From JAGOFO01 sp964522105 (GTDB lineage Bacteria > Myxococcota_A > UBA9042 > DTJE01), in contig CAZFVA010000001.1 of NCBI GenBank assembly GCA_964522105.1, positions 1 through 64,000 on the forward strand: a stretch of DNA of 64,000 nucleotides, written 5' to 3'. Below are positions 8,581-17,595 of this stretch, piece after piece (position 1 is the stretch's first letter; the number at the start of each line of letters is the position of its first letter). The notes beneath the pieces are model-generated. The model had not been told where the DNA came from. It did not search any database and worked only from the letters and a program-made list of their open reading frames with translations. The translations under genes were made by a program, and so were the position numbers.

Positions 8581-10086
8581 TTAATAACCGATTCCGAAAA
8601 TCACTTCCTGCGCAGCAGGCTCGCCGGTATAGATGTCGGTTCCAACGCCCCCGGGCTGATCAAACGGGATGCAGCGCACGGTCGCCCTGGTCTCTTCCTT
8701 GATTTTTGCCTCGATCTGCTTGTTCTGATTAAAGCGACATCTTGCAAAACCGCGGCCCTTGTCAAAAAACTCTTTCAGTTCGGCGTACGAACTGACGGTC
8801 GTAATATTGGCCTCGCGGAATGTCTTTGCGCGTTCGAAAAGCGTGTTCTGCATCAATTCAAGCTTGCCATCAAGCATCGCGCGAGTCAGTTCGGAAATCT
8901 GAAGGACTTCCTTTTCGCCAAGCCTGGTCTTCAGGACAAACGTACCGCTGTCAATGTCACGCGGACCAACTTCAATGCGAAGCGGAACGCCACGCTGTTC
9001 CCAGAAATAATGTTTTTCCCCGGGGCGCATCGTGTCGCGCATGTCGACGACGATCTGCTGACCGGTAATTTTGTTGTAGAAATAAGAGGTTAACTGATCG
9101 TTACCAAGGCGCTTTGCCGAAGCCGCAACTTCGTCGGCGCCGACCACCTGACTGACAGCACCGGCCAGATATTCGACTACCCTGGCCTTTTCTTCTTCGT
9201 TTTTCCCGATCGGGATCACAACTGCGACTACCGGCGCGACGCGCGGGGGAATGACAAGGCCTTCGTCATCGCTGTGCGCCATTATCAGGGCACCGATAAG
9301 CCGCGTTGAAACGCCCCAGGACGTTGTCCAGACGTTTTCAAGCTTCTGGTCGCGGCCCTCAAACTTGATGTCGAACGCCTTCGCGAAATTCTGACCCAGA
9401 TTGTGGGAAGTCCCCATCTGAAGGGCTTTTCCATCCTGCATCATGCCTTCGATACAGCACGTGCTGACAGCGCCGGCAAACTTCTCGGACTCAGTCTTGA
9501 CCCCGGTAAGAACAGGAACCGCAAGAAAGTCCTCGGCAAACTGCCGGTAACACTCAAGCATTCTTTCTGTCTCTTCCTGAGCTTCTTCCGCTGTCTCGTG
9601 GGCTGTGTGACCTTCCTGCCACAGAAACTCGGTCGTACGCAGGAACAGCCTTGTCCGCTTTTCCCACCTGACAACGTTGGCCCACTGATTGATCAGGACC
9701 GGCAGGTCCCTCCAGGAATGAATCCAGTCGGAGTACATGTGACCGATGATCGTCTCGGACGTAGGCCTGATGACGAGCGGTTCTTCCAGCTTTTCCCCGC
9801 CGCCATGGGTCACGACGGCACATTCTGGCGCGAACCCTTCGACATGCTCGGCTTCCTTGCGAAGGAACGATTCGGGAATCATCAGCGGAAAGTACGCGTT
9901 GACATGGCCCAGTTCCTTGAAACGACGGTCAAGCTCTTTCTGCATGGCCTCCCAGATCGCGTAACCGGTTGGCCTGATGACCATGCAACCGCGAACCGGC
10001 GCGTAATCGGCAAGTTGAGCAGCGCTGATTACATCCAGGTACCATTGCGAGTAATCCTTGTCCCGCGCGACAATGTTCTTTGCCAT
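8581..10086 (-). CDS. proS: Prolyl-tRNA synthetase, eukaryote/archaeal type
   Basis: 501 residues, class II aminoacyl-tRNA synthetase that charges tRNA-Pro. Motif 2 is visible in NVVRWEKRTRLFLRTTEFLWQE and the proline-binding region in LVIRPTSETIIGHMYSDWI. The absence of the large editing insertion and the C-terminal extension ending in GIGY mark the short type 3 (archaeal/eukaryote-like) enzyme, not the E. coli type. This form occurs in several bacterial groups including myxobacteria. It lies 40 bases downstream of ahcY on the same strand, so the two may be co-transcribed. GGGTGGG precedes the ATG. Confidence 0.95.
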   Translation of the reverse strand: MAKNIVARDKDYSQWYLDVISAAQLADYAPVRGCMVIRPTGYAIWEAMQKELDRRFKELGHVNAYFPLMIPESFLRKEAEHVEGFAPECAVVTHGGGEKLEEPLVIRPTSETIIGHMYSDWIHSWRDLPVLINQWANVVRWEKRTRLFLRTTEFLWQEGHTAHETAEEAQEETERMLECYRQFAEDFLAVPVLTGVKTESEKFAGAVSTCCIEGMMQDGKALQMGTSHNLGQNFAKAFDIKFEGRDQKLENVWTTSWGVSTRLIGALIMAHSDDEGLVIPPRVAPVVAVVIPIGKNEEEKARVVEYLAGAVSQVVGADEVAASAKRLGNDQLTSYFYNKITGQQIVVDMRDTMRPGEKHYFWEQRGVPLRIEVGPRDIDSGTFVLKTRLGEKEVLQISELTRAMLDGKLELMQNTLFERAKTFREANITTVSSYAELKEFFDKGRGFARCRFNQNKQIEAKIKEETRATVRCIPFDQPGGVGTDIYTGEPAAQEVIFGIGY

Positions 10087-10126
10087 ATCTGAATCCCACC
10101 CTTATTTATTGAATTATTCCGAGCGT

Positions 10127-11389
10127 CTAGGTTCCTGCCGAAAAATCATCGCGGTAGCTGATCTGCTCGGGCGTCAGGACGTCAAATTCGACGCCCATCG
10201 TCTTGAGCTTCAGCCCGGAAATGTAAAGGTCCTGCTCGACCGGGATGTCGTGAACGTCGTGCGACAGGCTGCGGCCTTCACGTGCCAGGCGGCACATGCT
10301 CAGGAACTGGTTGGCAAACGACATGTCCATGACTTCTGACGGATGACCTTCAGCACCGGCCAGGTTCACAAGGCGCCCCTGGGCCAGCAGATAGATCCGG
10401 CGGCCGTCGGCCATCGTGTATTCTTCAGTGTTAGCACGAATCTCGCGCTTGGACTGCTTCAGGCCTTCCAGTTCGCCGATGTTGATTTCACAGTCGTAAT
10501 GTCCGGTATTGCAGACGATGGCGCCGTCCTTCATCGTCTTGAAGTGACGCTCACGGATGACATCTTTCATTCCGGTGGCCGTGATGAAAATGTCGCCGAC
10601 CTTGGCAGCTTCATCCATGGTCATCACGCCGAATCCGTCCATCTTGGCACGCAGAGCCTGCAACGGATCAACTTCGGTGGCAACCACGTTACAACCCATG
10701 CCACGGGCTCTCATCGCCAGGCCTTTGCCGCAATGGCCATAACCCAGAACGACGAACGTCTTGCCGGCCAGAAGAACGCTTGTAGAACGCAGGATTCCGT
10801 CGATCGACGACTGTCCGGTCCCGTAGATGTTGTCGAAGTCCCATTTGGTCTGGGCGTCATTGACAGCAATAACCGGGTAAAGAAGCTTTCCGGCCTTGCC
10901 CATCGCACGAAGGCGGTGGACGCCTGTCGTCGTCTCTTCAGTTCCGCCAAGCACCTTGCTGCAGAATGCGGCATGTTTGTTATGAAGCGTGAATATCAGG
11001 TCGGCACCGTCGTCCAGCGACAGATCCGGACCAAATTCAATGGTCTTTTCAATGCACCAGTAAAAATCTTCAACGGACAGACCGCGCCACGCATAAACCG
11101 AAAATCCTTCGTCGGCGAGGGCGGCTGCGATTTCGTCCTGAGTCGAAAGCGGATTACAGCCACTCCAGGAAATCTCGGCACCTGCTGCGGCCAGCGTTCT
11201 GATAAGAACAGCGGTTTCCTTCGTTACATGAAGGCAACCGGCAATCTTCAGACCGGCCAGAGGCTTCGTCTTCGAATATTGTTCCTTCAGGGCCATCATT
11301 ACAGGCATATGTGCCTCGGCCCAGTCAATCTTCATACGACCGTCAGCCGCCAGACCAATATCCTTCACTTTGTAATCACTGTTTTTCAT
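10127..11389 (-). CDS. ahcY: Adenosylhomocysteinase
   Basis: 420 residues. It hydrolyses S-adenosylhomocysteine to adenosine and homocysteine, clearing the inhibitor left by methyltransferases. Visible blocks: substrate region AGCLHVTKETAVLIRTLAAA, the NAD-binding glycine loop VLGYGHCGKGLAMRARGMG, and the C-terminal GVEFDVLTPEQISY...AGT. It is the short archaeal/Thermotoga-like form without the 40-residue insertion of the long type. The ATG at 11389 follows GGAAGGG; longer in-frame starts would run into the divergent folK start. Its leader contains a strong stem-loop. Confidence 0.94.
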   Translation of the reverse strand: MKNSDYKVKDIGLAADGRMKIDWAEAHMPVMMALKEQYSKTKPLAGLKIAGCLHVTKETAVLIRTLAAAGAEISWSGCNPLSTQDEIAAALADEGFSVYAWRGLSVEDFYWCIEKTIEFGPDLSLDDGADLIFTLHNKHAAFCSKVLGGTEETTTGVHRLRAMGKAGKLLYPVIAVNDAQTKWDFDNIYGTGQSSIDGILRSTSVLLAGKTFVVLGYGHCGKGLAMRARGMGCNVVATEVDPLQALRAKMDGFGVMTMDEAAKVGDIFITATGMKDVIRERHFKTMKDGAIVCNTGHYDCEINIGELEGLKQSKREIRANTEEYTMADGRRIYLLAQGRLVNLAGAEGHPSEVMDMSFANQFLSMCRLAREGRSLSHDVHDIPVEQDLYISGLKLKTMGVEFDVLTPEQISYRDDFSAGT

Positions 11390-11419
11390 TGCGCCCTTCC
11401 TCCGGATTTGACACGCCAT

Positions 11420-11443
11420 CGGGCAAGAATGTACCCTCGCCCG
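11420..11443 (-). promoter_or_regulatory. Stem-loop in the ahcY leader
   Basis: On the minus strand CGGGCGAG pairs with CTTGCCCG around an eight-base loop (one G-U pair), ending about 30 bases before the ahcY start codon. There is no following U-run, so it is not a terminator. It could be part of a leader regulating ahcY, but it does not match the SAH riboswitch consensus that I know. Confidence 0.35.
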
Positions 11444-11470
11444 GGCATAATGGAAGCGAGATGCTATTAG

Positions 11471-12106
11471 ATGCACCCCGATGTGTCAATTAAGTGCTCA
11501 TCCGAAACGAGCGAAACGCCGGTCATTCAGGCAATCATCGCGATCGGTTCAAACCTTGGAAACAGAAGGCAAAATCTTGTTGACGCGCTGAACTCGCTTC
11601 AGGATTGCGGCGCTGCAACTGTTCTGGCTACATCTTCTTTATACCGGACAAAACCAGTTGATACGGCGGGCGGGGAATTTCTGAACGCTGTCGTCATGAT
11701 AAAGACCGGACTGACCCCGGAACGGCTTCTGGACGTTATCAAAACGATCGAACTCAATCTTGGACGAACAGGATCGAAATCCGATGCCAGACCTGCCGAC
11801 CTTGACATCCTGTTCTTCGGGCAGGTTATCTGCAACAGTCCCGGGTTGACAATTCCCCATCCAAGATGGCTGACCCGCTGTTTCGTCCTTGTGCCACTGG
11901 CTGAAATTTGCGAATTATTCCAAAGCCTTGACTCGACGACTGGCCGTGACAGGCTGATTGATCCTGTCAGCAAACTTCCTTTGTCAGAAATAGTCGGCAG
12001 ACAAATTGAATCACTTTGCGGTGGCAGGAACAGCCCGGCCGACAGTGACGACCTGATGATAGAAGACGGTCCGAACTGGTTTATGCCGAACAATGTAAAA
12101 ATCTGA
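11471..12106 (+). CDS. folK: 2-amino-4-hydroxy-6-hydroxymethyldihydropteridine diphosphokinase
   Basis: 211 residues; folate pathway enzyme that transfers diphosphate from ATP to hydroxymethyldihydropterin. Signature blocks: AIIAIGSNLGNRRQNL at about residue 19, SSLYRTKPV, the metal and substrate motif ARPADLDILFFG, and IPHPRWLTRCFVLVPLAEI. Usual length is about 160; the extra residues are a short N-terminal lead and a C-terminal tail of about 40 hydrophilic residues after the core. It is divergent from ahcY, with only about 80 bases between the start codons. No other folate gene is in the window. Confidence 0.93.
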   Translation: MHPDVSIKCSSETSETPVIQAIIAIGSNLGNRRQNLVDALNSLQDCGAATVLATSSLYRTKPVDTAGGEFLNAVVMIKTGLTPERLLDVIKTIELNLGRTGSKSDARPADLDILFFGQVICNSPGLTIPHPRWLTRCFVLVPLAEICELFQSLDSTTGRDRLIDPVSKLPLSEIVGRQIESLCGGRNSPADSDDLMIEDGPNWFMPNNVKI

Positions 12107-12118
12107 TTAGATTAACTG

Positions 12119-12147
12119 TTGCCACGGCGGTGCCCAACAAGTATTAT
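12119..12147 (+). promoter_or_regulatory. Predicted sigma-70 promoter of the outer-membrane protein gene
   Basis: TTGCCA (12119-12124) and TATTAT (12142-12147) are 17 bases apart, each with one mismatch from consensus. The predicted start of transcription is about 30 bases before the ATG at 12185. Confidence 0.55.
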
Positions 12148-12184
12148 TCGTCGGATTCAGCCCTGTTGGTGGGTGAGGTATTCA

Positions 12185-13435
12185 ATGAAATATTCGGTTT
12201 ACCTGGGTGCAATTCTGGCTTTAATTCTGGCAGTCGCACCTGCTTATGCTGGCGTGAACGGGGCGACCGGGGCGGAAAATTCTGCGCTGGCTCAGGAAGA
12301 AGCACCTGCTGTAGATACCGTACCTGAAAACGTGGTTGCTGAAGGCGTCCCGGCAGAACAGGCCGTGCCGGCTGAAGTCATACCGCAGGACGATCCGCCT
12401 CAGAACTTCGTTCCGACGCAAGTCACCGAGGAACCGGCCAATGCGGAACAGGCAAAGGCTGAAGAAAAACCTGCTGTCAAAGACGCCACGGCCGATATGC
12501 CCGACTCGGTAAGTGCGCTGACCGGCGGCGCAGTGCGCGACGAAAAAAGCAGATTCGGTGGACTGTTTGTTTTTGGTCAGTCTCTCGGTCTGGGAACTTT
12601 CATCTCTGACAGCTATGCCCGTCAGCCCTATTACGGCTGGAACATTACGATATCACCAAGACTGTTCATTCTGGACAATCTGTGGCTGCAGGCTGCCTTC
12701 ACGATGCAGGGCGAACTGACCCAGTCATACACTTCATCAAACACATACTCCCGTCAGTTCATGCCGGGTGACTTGTTCCTGACCCTCAAGGGCCGCGTCA
12801 AGATTCCCGTTGTCAAAATGGACTTCCTGCCCTACCTCAGGCTCGGGGCCCCGACTTCGGCGGAAAGCCGCACCCGTGACCTGTTCCTTTCGACGGCAGT
12901 CGGTTTTGACCTTACCCGTCTGTTCGGTAAGCACGTACTGCTGGGATACACGTTCCGTTTCAATAAAAACTGGAACGGCTCCACGAACGGAATCGTCCCG
13001 GCAGGCGCATCACTTGCCCGCCTGAACGGCGCCGAAGACGCAGGCAGCGGCCAGATCTATAACGGCGCTACCCTGACTTCGGAATTCTCGGTTTTCAACC
13101 GCTTGATGGCATCCTTCATCATCAATGATGAATGGTCCATTTCACTGATTCTGGACATTCAGAACGCCTGGACATATCGCGGTGCGGTTTCTTCGTCACG
13201 CGATCAGTACACATCGGAAAACGCCAAGACAGGCCGCGGCCAGTCTGACATCACAGCCGGTACAATTGACATTTCGTATCAGCCTTTCAAGCATGTTGGA
13301 TTCTCTCTCGGTATGACTTCAACGCAGCCGGCCTTCACCGCTGACAACAAGTCACTCCGCTTCCCGTTCTTTGATTTCTCGTCAGAAGGTAACAACTTCA
13401 CACAGTTCTACTTCGAAGTTCAAGTCACCTACTGA
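12185..13435 (+). CDS. Predicted outer-membrane beta-barrel protein
   Basis: 416 residues, family not recognised. A signal peptide (hydrophobic about 6-20, cleavage near AYAG) is followed by an Ala/Pro/Glu-rich, low-complexity segment to about residue 115. The rest has alternating polar/hydrophobic strands with many aromatic residues (YYGWNITISPRLFILDNLWL, MDFLPYLRLGAP, LLGYTFRFNKNWNG) and ends FYFEVQVTY, with a terminal aromatic as expected for insertion by the BAM machinery. It is probably a porin-like or structural barrel. The ATG at 12185 gives the signal peptide; the frame extends 66 bases upstream without a better start. It is transcribed alone, convergent with rocD. Confidence 0.75.
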   Translation: MKYSVYLGAILALILAVAPAYAGVNGATGAENSALAQEEAPAVDTVPENVVAEGVPAEQAVPAEVIPQDDPPQNFVPTQVTEEPANAEQAKAEEKPAVKDATADMPDSVSALTGGAVRDEKSRFGGLFVFGQSLGLGTFISDSYARQPYYGWNITISPRLFILDNLWLQAAFTMQGELTQSYTSSNTYSRQFMPGDLFLTLKGRVKIPVVKMDFLPYLRLGAPTSAESRTRDLFLSTAVGFDLTRLFGKHVLLGYTFRFNKNWNGSTNGIVPAGASLARLNGAEDAGSGQIYNGATLTSEFSVFNRLMASFIINDEWSISLILDIQNAWTYRGAVSSSRDQYTSENAKTGRGQSDITAGTIDISYQPFKHVGFSLGMTSTQPAFTADNKSLRFPFFDFSSEGNNFTQFYFEVQVTY

Positions 13436-13494
13436 TACCCGGTCTAATCCAACTACAAAATTAACGACTGTGGCTTTGAAAGGGATTGGTTTGT

Positions 13495-14697
13495 TTACAG
13501 GGTGGTCATGACTTCGTTGACGTGGGCCACGGCCCAGTCAATCTGTTCACGGGTAATCACGAGGGGGGGCGCAAAGCGGATGACGTTGTCGTGCGTTTCC
13601 TTACAAAGCATTCCGCGTTCCATCATGGCCTCGCAGAAGCGACGGGCACCACCGGCCTCGGGATACAGCACCATTCCGACGAACAGCCCCTTACCCCTTA
13701 ACTGCTTGATATGCTTTGACTTGATGGTTGAAAGCTTTTCCATCAGATAGGCACCGAGCTCGGCCGACTTTTCGACCAGCTTTTCGTCAACCATGACGGC
13801 CAGGGCTTCACGTCCGATTGCACAGGCGACAGGGTTGCCACCAAAAGTGGAACCATGTTCACCTGGAACGAAAAGGCCGAGCACTTCACGCGAACCGACA
13901 ACTGCGCTGACAGGATAGACACCGCCACCAAGGGCTTTGCCGAGCGTCATCATATCTGGTCTGACGCCTTCATGGTCGACCGCAAACTTCTTTCCAGTCC
14001 TGCCGAAGCCGGTCTGGATCTCGTCCGCAATCAGCAGCACATTGTTTTTCCTGCAAATTGCAGCGACCTTCGACAGATACCCGTCAGGTGGAACAATAAC
14101 CCCGGCTTCGCCCTGAATCGGTTCCAGCATGAATGCAGCGGTGTTCGGCGTAATGGCCTTTTCCAGCGCATCTGCGTCACCATAGGGAATAACCTTGAAG
14201 CCCGGCGTAAAAGGACCGAAGGCGTCCTTGTAAAGAGGCTCAGTTGAAAAACTGACCAGGGTGACCGTACGGCCGTGAAAATTGTCTTCACAGACAATTA
14301 TTTCAGCGTCGTATTTTGGTACGCCCTTAACTTCATATGCCCATTTGCGGGCAGCTTTGACGGCTGTCTCGACAGCTTCAGCACCGGAATTCATGGGCAG
14401 ACCCATTTCCATCCCGGTGAATTCGCACAGATCCTTCAGAAATGGCCCAAGTTCCGTGTTATGAAAGGCCCTGGACGTTACAGTCACCTTTCCGAGCTGG
14501 TCGACAGCCGCCTTGATAAGTCTGGGATGACGATGACCATGACTTACCGCCGAGTAGCAGGAAAGAAAGTCCAGGTACTTGCGACCTTCGGCGTCAAACA
14601 CATACACACCTTCCGCCCTGTCAATTACAACAGGTAACGGTTTGTAGTTTCGTGCGCCATAAGTGTCCACAAGCTCCATCAGCACCATGGAATCCAT
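13495..14697 (-). CDS. rocD: Ornithine aminotransferase
   Basis: 400 residues, PLP-dependent class III aminotransferase. It converts ornithine and 2-oxoglutarate to glutamate-5-semialdehyde and glutamate. Diagnostic blocks: FLSCYSAVSHGHRHPRLIKA, PMNSGAEAVETAVKAARKWA, the PLP-binding LIADEIQTGFGRTGK, the Schiff-base lysine in LGKALGGGVYPVSAV, and GEHGSTFGGNPVACA. These fit ornithine aminotransferase better than acetylornithine aminotransferase. The ATG at 14697 follows GGAGGA; the open frame continues upstream but across the regulatory region. A Fur-box-like palindrome sits immediately upstream of the ribosome binding site. Confidence 0.93.
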   Translation of the reverse strand: MDSMVLMELVDTYGARNYKPLPVVIDRAEGVYVFDAEGRKYLDFLSCYSAVSHGHRHPRLIKAAVDQLGKVTVTSRAFHNTELGPFLKDLCEFTGMEMGLPMNSGAEAVETAVKAARKWAYEVKGVPKYDAEIIVCEDNFHGRTVTLVSFSTEPLYKDAFGPFTPGFKVIPYGDADALEKAITPNTAAFMLEPIQGEAGVIVPPDGYLSKVAAICRKNNVLLIADEIQTGFGRTGKKFAVDHEGVRPDMMTLGKALGGGVYPVSAVVGSREVLGLFVPGEHGSTFGGNPVACAIGREALAVMVDEKLVEKSAELGAYLMEKLSTIKSKHIKQLRGKGLFVGMVLYPEAGGARRFCEAMMERGMLCKETHDNVIRFAPPLVITREQIDWAVAHVNEVMTTL

Positions 14698-14710
14698 TTT
14701 GATCCTCCAG

Positions 14711-14727
14711 AAGATAATGATTATCTT
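14711..14727. promoter_or_regulatory. Fur-box-like palindrome upstream of rocD
   Basis: A perfect 17-base palindrome, AAGATAAT-N-ATTATCTT, centred at 14719. Its minus-strand core GATAATCATTATC equals the last 13 bases of the 19-base E. coli Fur consensus and fits the 7-1-7 Fur model except for the outermost pair. It begins 14 bases before the rocD ATG, adjacent to the ribosome binding site, where a repressor would block transcription. No fur gene or other iron gene is in the window. Confidence 0.5.
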
Positions 14728-14868
14728 GCTTTGCCCGACAAGCCGAGCGGTCGTTACTATAACCCGCTTTAAGGCTTCATTCTTGACCGTAAGCCACTTA
14801 AGGGCATATTCTTCATTCAAGACAATAGCTTATCCCCTAAAATATTTTTTGGGCGGGCCGGAAGGTAC

Positions 14869-15660
14869 ATGATGAAAGATATTGGTGGGTTCCTGCTCCT
14901 GATACTTGTGATGTTCGCCGGTCTATACATCACCGTCAGGTTAGTGGTGCCACTTCTGTTCATATACGCCGCCGGAATAATCGCCTTCTACATGATTTCC
15001 AGAAGACTTATGAAGAAGGGGCGCCGACACCCGGGTCGTTTGAACTGCTACCTGAAGCCTGGATACGCGCCGGGCCTGGCTGCATGCGCCATCGGAATTC
15101 CAGCAGTGCACGTTCTGCTGGTCTATTTTCTAAGACTTTCGGAACACTGGCTTGAAATTGGTGCGGCAAACATCATTCCACCGGTTATCTGGACGGCCAG
15201 AACCCTCTGGTTGCACATGAGGCAGGGCCGCAGGTACATCGTCGAAGGCTTTAACATTGAAGAAATGCTTGAAGCTTCAAGATCACGTGCCGGGCTTCTT
15301 GACCTGAAGATCGAGATTCTGACCGCTGCCGCAGAAACGGAAGGAGATCCCGAGCCCTGGGAATACGCCATCGGACTTCCTTTTACGGCGGCCCCCGATC
15401 GTCACGAAGAAATCACCATCCTGATCAACAAGATGAAGGAACTGCGTGAGATGTACCAGAACCTGTCAGACGAGCTTGATGAACACCACCGGACAAAGGA
15501 AAAAGTCCCCTGGAACAGGCACGCCACTGATATCAGTATTCCGACCGAATCAAGACTGAAGCGGCTCGACCTGCTGTGGCGTGAAGTGTCCCGCGAATCC
15601 TCAAAGCTGCTGACGGAAACTGTGGGATATTCTTCCTACGGGTGGGATGCGACCGTCTGA
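14869..15660 (+). CDS. Hypothetical membrane protein
   Basis: 263 residues, not recognised. Residues 1-45 hold one or two hydrophobic helices (FLLLILVMFAGLYITV, PLLFIYAAGIIAFYM), a basic loop follows, then another helix (AACAIGIPAVHVLLVYFL). From about residue 120 the protein is soluble, charged and helical, with a coiled-coil-like segment near LINKMKELREMYQNLSDELD. It is probably an inner-membrane protein with a cytoplasmic C-terminal domain. GGAAGG precedes the tandem ATG codons at 14869. Its last 25 bases overlap the 3' end of the opposite-strand LysM lipoprotein gene. Confidence 0.7.
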   Translation: MMKDIGGFLLLILVMFAGLYITVRLVVPLLFIYAAGIIAFYMISRRLMKKGRRHPGRLNCYLKPGYAPGLAACAIGIPAVHVLLVYFLRLSEHWLEIGAANIIPPVIWTARTLWLHMRQGRRYIVEGFNIEEMLEASRSRAGLLDLKIEILTAAAETEGDPEPWEYAIGLPFTAAPDRHEEITILINKMKELREMYQNLSDELDEHHRTKEKVPWNRHATDISIPTESRLKRLDLLWREVSRESSKLLTETVGYSSYGWDATV

Positions 15661-16592
15661 GAGTCCTTCTTCGGAACGTAGATTTTCTGACCCGGGCGCA
15701 TGGATTTCAAATCAACTCCGGGATTAACAGCCGCGAGCTCGGCAGCCGTGATCTTCATGGCCTTACATAAGCCCCGGACAGAATCACCTTTCTTGACTGA
15801 ATACGGCTTTCTTTTTTGAACCGGTCTGGCGACAGGCTTCTTCTGCTGTGGCACGCTGTCCCGGACAATCATCGGAGGTCCGTCAACCAGAAGCTTTCTT
15901 GTTTCCCGCGACGGGGGAACAGGCACAGGGGCCGGACCGGGGGCCGGGGGCCCTGGCAGCCGATCCCTGACCTCACCCTTGCCAGATGCCACTATTGGAA
16001 TCTTAAGGGCATCTCCCGGGCGGAGGTTCAACATCCTTACCTCGGGATTCAGCTTCTCGACCAGATCGATTGTGGTGTCATACCCGGCAATAATCATTTG
16101 AAGCGTTTCGCCTTCGGCGACAACATGAGTAACTTCACGCGCAATCGCTGATCCCTTCTCGCGTTTTTGAAGCGCCTTAATCCGATAGGCATCACGCAAC
16201 CCTTTGAACATCGACTTCGTTCCCGCTGAAAGCTTTAAATTAAAGCTCTGCCCTGGAACTATCCCCGAGTCCTTCACTGAAGGATTCAGTCTGAGCAGTT
16301 CAACGACAGTCAGACCCGACCATTCAGCAAAAAGATTCAACGTATCTTCCGGTTCAATAATTATCGGGTAGTCTTCGGTCGGACCGCGCTGAAGCTCGCG
16401 CATTATTATGCTTGCAGAATCATCAGAACCGTCGATGCCAAGCGGATCCCTCTCTCGCGAAATTGAAGCGCCACTGTAATCCGTCATTGGAAACAGACGA
16501 TTTCCAAGTGCCTTGACCCGGTCCTCGTCGACACTGCGGCAGCTAATCGCAGACAACATCAAACAAACAAACAGCAATTTGCGCATCTGCAT
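15636..16592 (-). CDS. LysM-repeat lipoprotein
   Basis: About 318 residues with a short basic N-terminus, a hydrophobic stretch and a Cys at AISC, probably lipidated. Three LysM-like modules are visible: around residues 95-145 (EPEDTLNLFAEWSGLTVVEL), 165-215 (VAEGETLQMIIAGYDTTIDL) and 262-312 (VKKGDSVRGLCKAMKITAAE). A Pro-rich linker separates the second and third. LysM modules bind N-acetylglucosamine in peptidoglycan, so the protein may tether the outer membrane to the wall or localise a partner; no catalytic domain is present. Of three close ATG codons, 16592 has the best spacing from GAGGG. Confidence 0.8.
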   Translation of the reverse strand: MQMRKLLFVCLMLSAISCRSVDEDRVKALGNRLFPMTDYSGASISRERDPLGIDGSDDSASIIMRELQRGPTEDYPIIIEPEDTLNLFAEWSGLTVVELLRLNPSVKDSGIVPGQSFNLKLSAGTKSMFKGLRDAYRIKALQKREKGSAIAREVTHVVAEGETLQMIIAGYDTTIDLVEKLNPEVRMLNLRPGDALKIPIVASGKGEVRDRLPGPPAPGPAPVPVPPSRETRKLLVDGPPMIVRDSVPQQKKPVARPVQKRKPYSVKKGDSVRGLCKAMKITAAELAAVNPGVDLKSMRPGQKIYVPKKDSQTVASHP

Positions 16593-16698
16593 ATGCATCC
16601 CTCGACCTTTCTGCCGGAAAAACAGGATTTGATTCTATTGCGGCGCCGGATTATCGCCAAACTGACGCCAAAAAAATAATCAGGCAGAACTTTACGAA

Positions 16699-16726
16699 TT
16701 GCCTTACTTTCGTTGAGGTGTAGAAT
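16699..16726 (+). promoter_or_regulatory. Predicted promoter of the J-domain gene
   Basis: TTGCCT (16699-16704) and TAGAAT (16721-16726) with a 16-base spacer, 42 bases before the ATG at 16769. The match is fair, not perfect. Confidence 0.4.
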
Positions 16727-16768
16727 TTTACGTGGTACCGCGTTTTTAATTCCTGGTTCGAGGCAACG

Positions 16769-17587
16769 ATGATTGATCCGGCGAACACTTCCAACGAGAC
16801 ACTGAAAGAATTCATCGACAAGAAACTGAAGTTTCTGGCGGACAACGAACTGTATTCCCTTCTTGGCATTCCGAATAACAGTTCGTCTGCCGAAATCAGG
16901 GACGCTTATTTCCGTCTTGCCAAGCAACTTCACCCCGATTCAATCATTAAAGCCGGGCTGGGCGACATTCAGCCACAGGCTCTGGAAGTCTTCAAGGGCA
17001 TTGCGAATGCCTACCGAATTCTGGGCGACCCGCGCAAAAAGGCTGAATACGATGCCGTCTGGGCACGCGCCGCAGGAATTAATTCAACTCCGATCGAGGT
17101 CAAAACAAGGAAGGATGCCGTTGCCGAAGGGCGCATACACTTTCACAAGGCGTCTCTGCTGATGAAGAGGTATGCCTGGGACGAAGCTTCGGTCTGCATT
17201 AAGAAAGCTATTGAACTTGATCCGAAGAATGTTGAATACCTGTATTCGCTCGGATGGGCTGTGATGCAGAACGAGAAGATGCCTAAAGAGCGCCGGTATG
17301 ATGAAGCAAAAGGATGGTTTGACAGGGCCGTTCAGGCAGAAGCTCCGACTGCCGATGCGTACTACTATCTTTCGCTTTACTACAAAGCCGTAAATGACCT
17401 GCCAAAACAGCGACTTGCACTGCAGGACGCCCTGACTTTTGACCCGAAGCACATGCCTTCCCAGCGCGAACGTCGCCTGATGAACATCCGGCAGAAGAAC
17501 CAAAGTCAACACGTCGACTTGTTTGCTTCAATCAAAACATTTATTGAGAAGTTGAGTGGGAACAAGGGAACCAAAGGCAGGAAGTAA
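16769..17587 (+). CDS. J-domain protein with TPR repeats
   Basis: 272 residues. A DnaJ-type J domain spans about 26-95 (LYSLLGIPNNSSSAEIRDAYFRLAKQLHPDS) and keeps the HPD tripeptide needed to stimulate Hsp70 ATPase. From about 115 there are TPR-like helical repeats (HKASLLMKRYAWDEASVCIKKAIELDPKN and two more). There is no G/F region, zinc finger or substrate-binding domain, so this is a class III (specialised) J protein; the TPRs likely bind its client. Such J-TPR proteins are common in myxobacteria. No dnaK is nearby. It ends eight bases from the convergent Gly-rich lipoprotein gene. Confidence 0.85.
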   Translation: MIDPANTSNETLKEFIDKKLKFLADNELYSLLGIPNNSSSAEIRDAYFRLAKQLHPDSIIKAGLGDIQPQALEVFKGIANAYRILGDPRKKAEYDAVWARAAGINSTPIEVKTRKDAVAEGRIHFHKASLLMKRYAWDEASVCIKKAIELDPKNVEYLYSLGWAVMQNEKMPKERRYDEAKGWFDRAVQAEAPTADAYYYLSLYYKAVNDLPKQRLALQDALTFDPKHMPSQRERRLMNIRQKNQSQHVDLFASIKTFIEKLSGNKGTKGRK

Positions 17588-17595
17588 ATACTGAC

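Noticed and set aside
9403..10092. Plus-strand frame (229 codons) opposite proS
   Set aside because: Antisense to intact proS; composition reflects the complementary codons only.
10343..11470. Long plus-strand frame (375 codons) opposite ahcY
   Set aside because: It is antisense to a clear ahcY with all motifs and shows no recognisable domain.
11390..11470. SAH riboswitch upstream of ahcY
   Set aside because: I could not match the conserved SAH riboswitch core; only a simple hairpin is seen.
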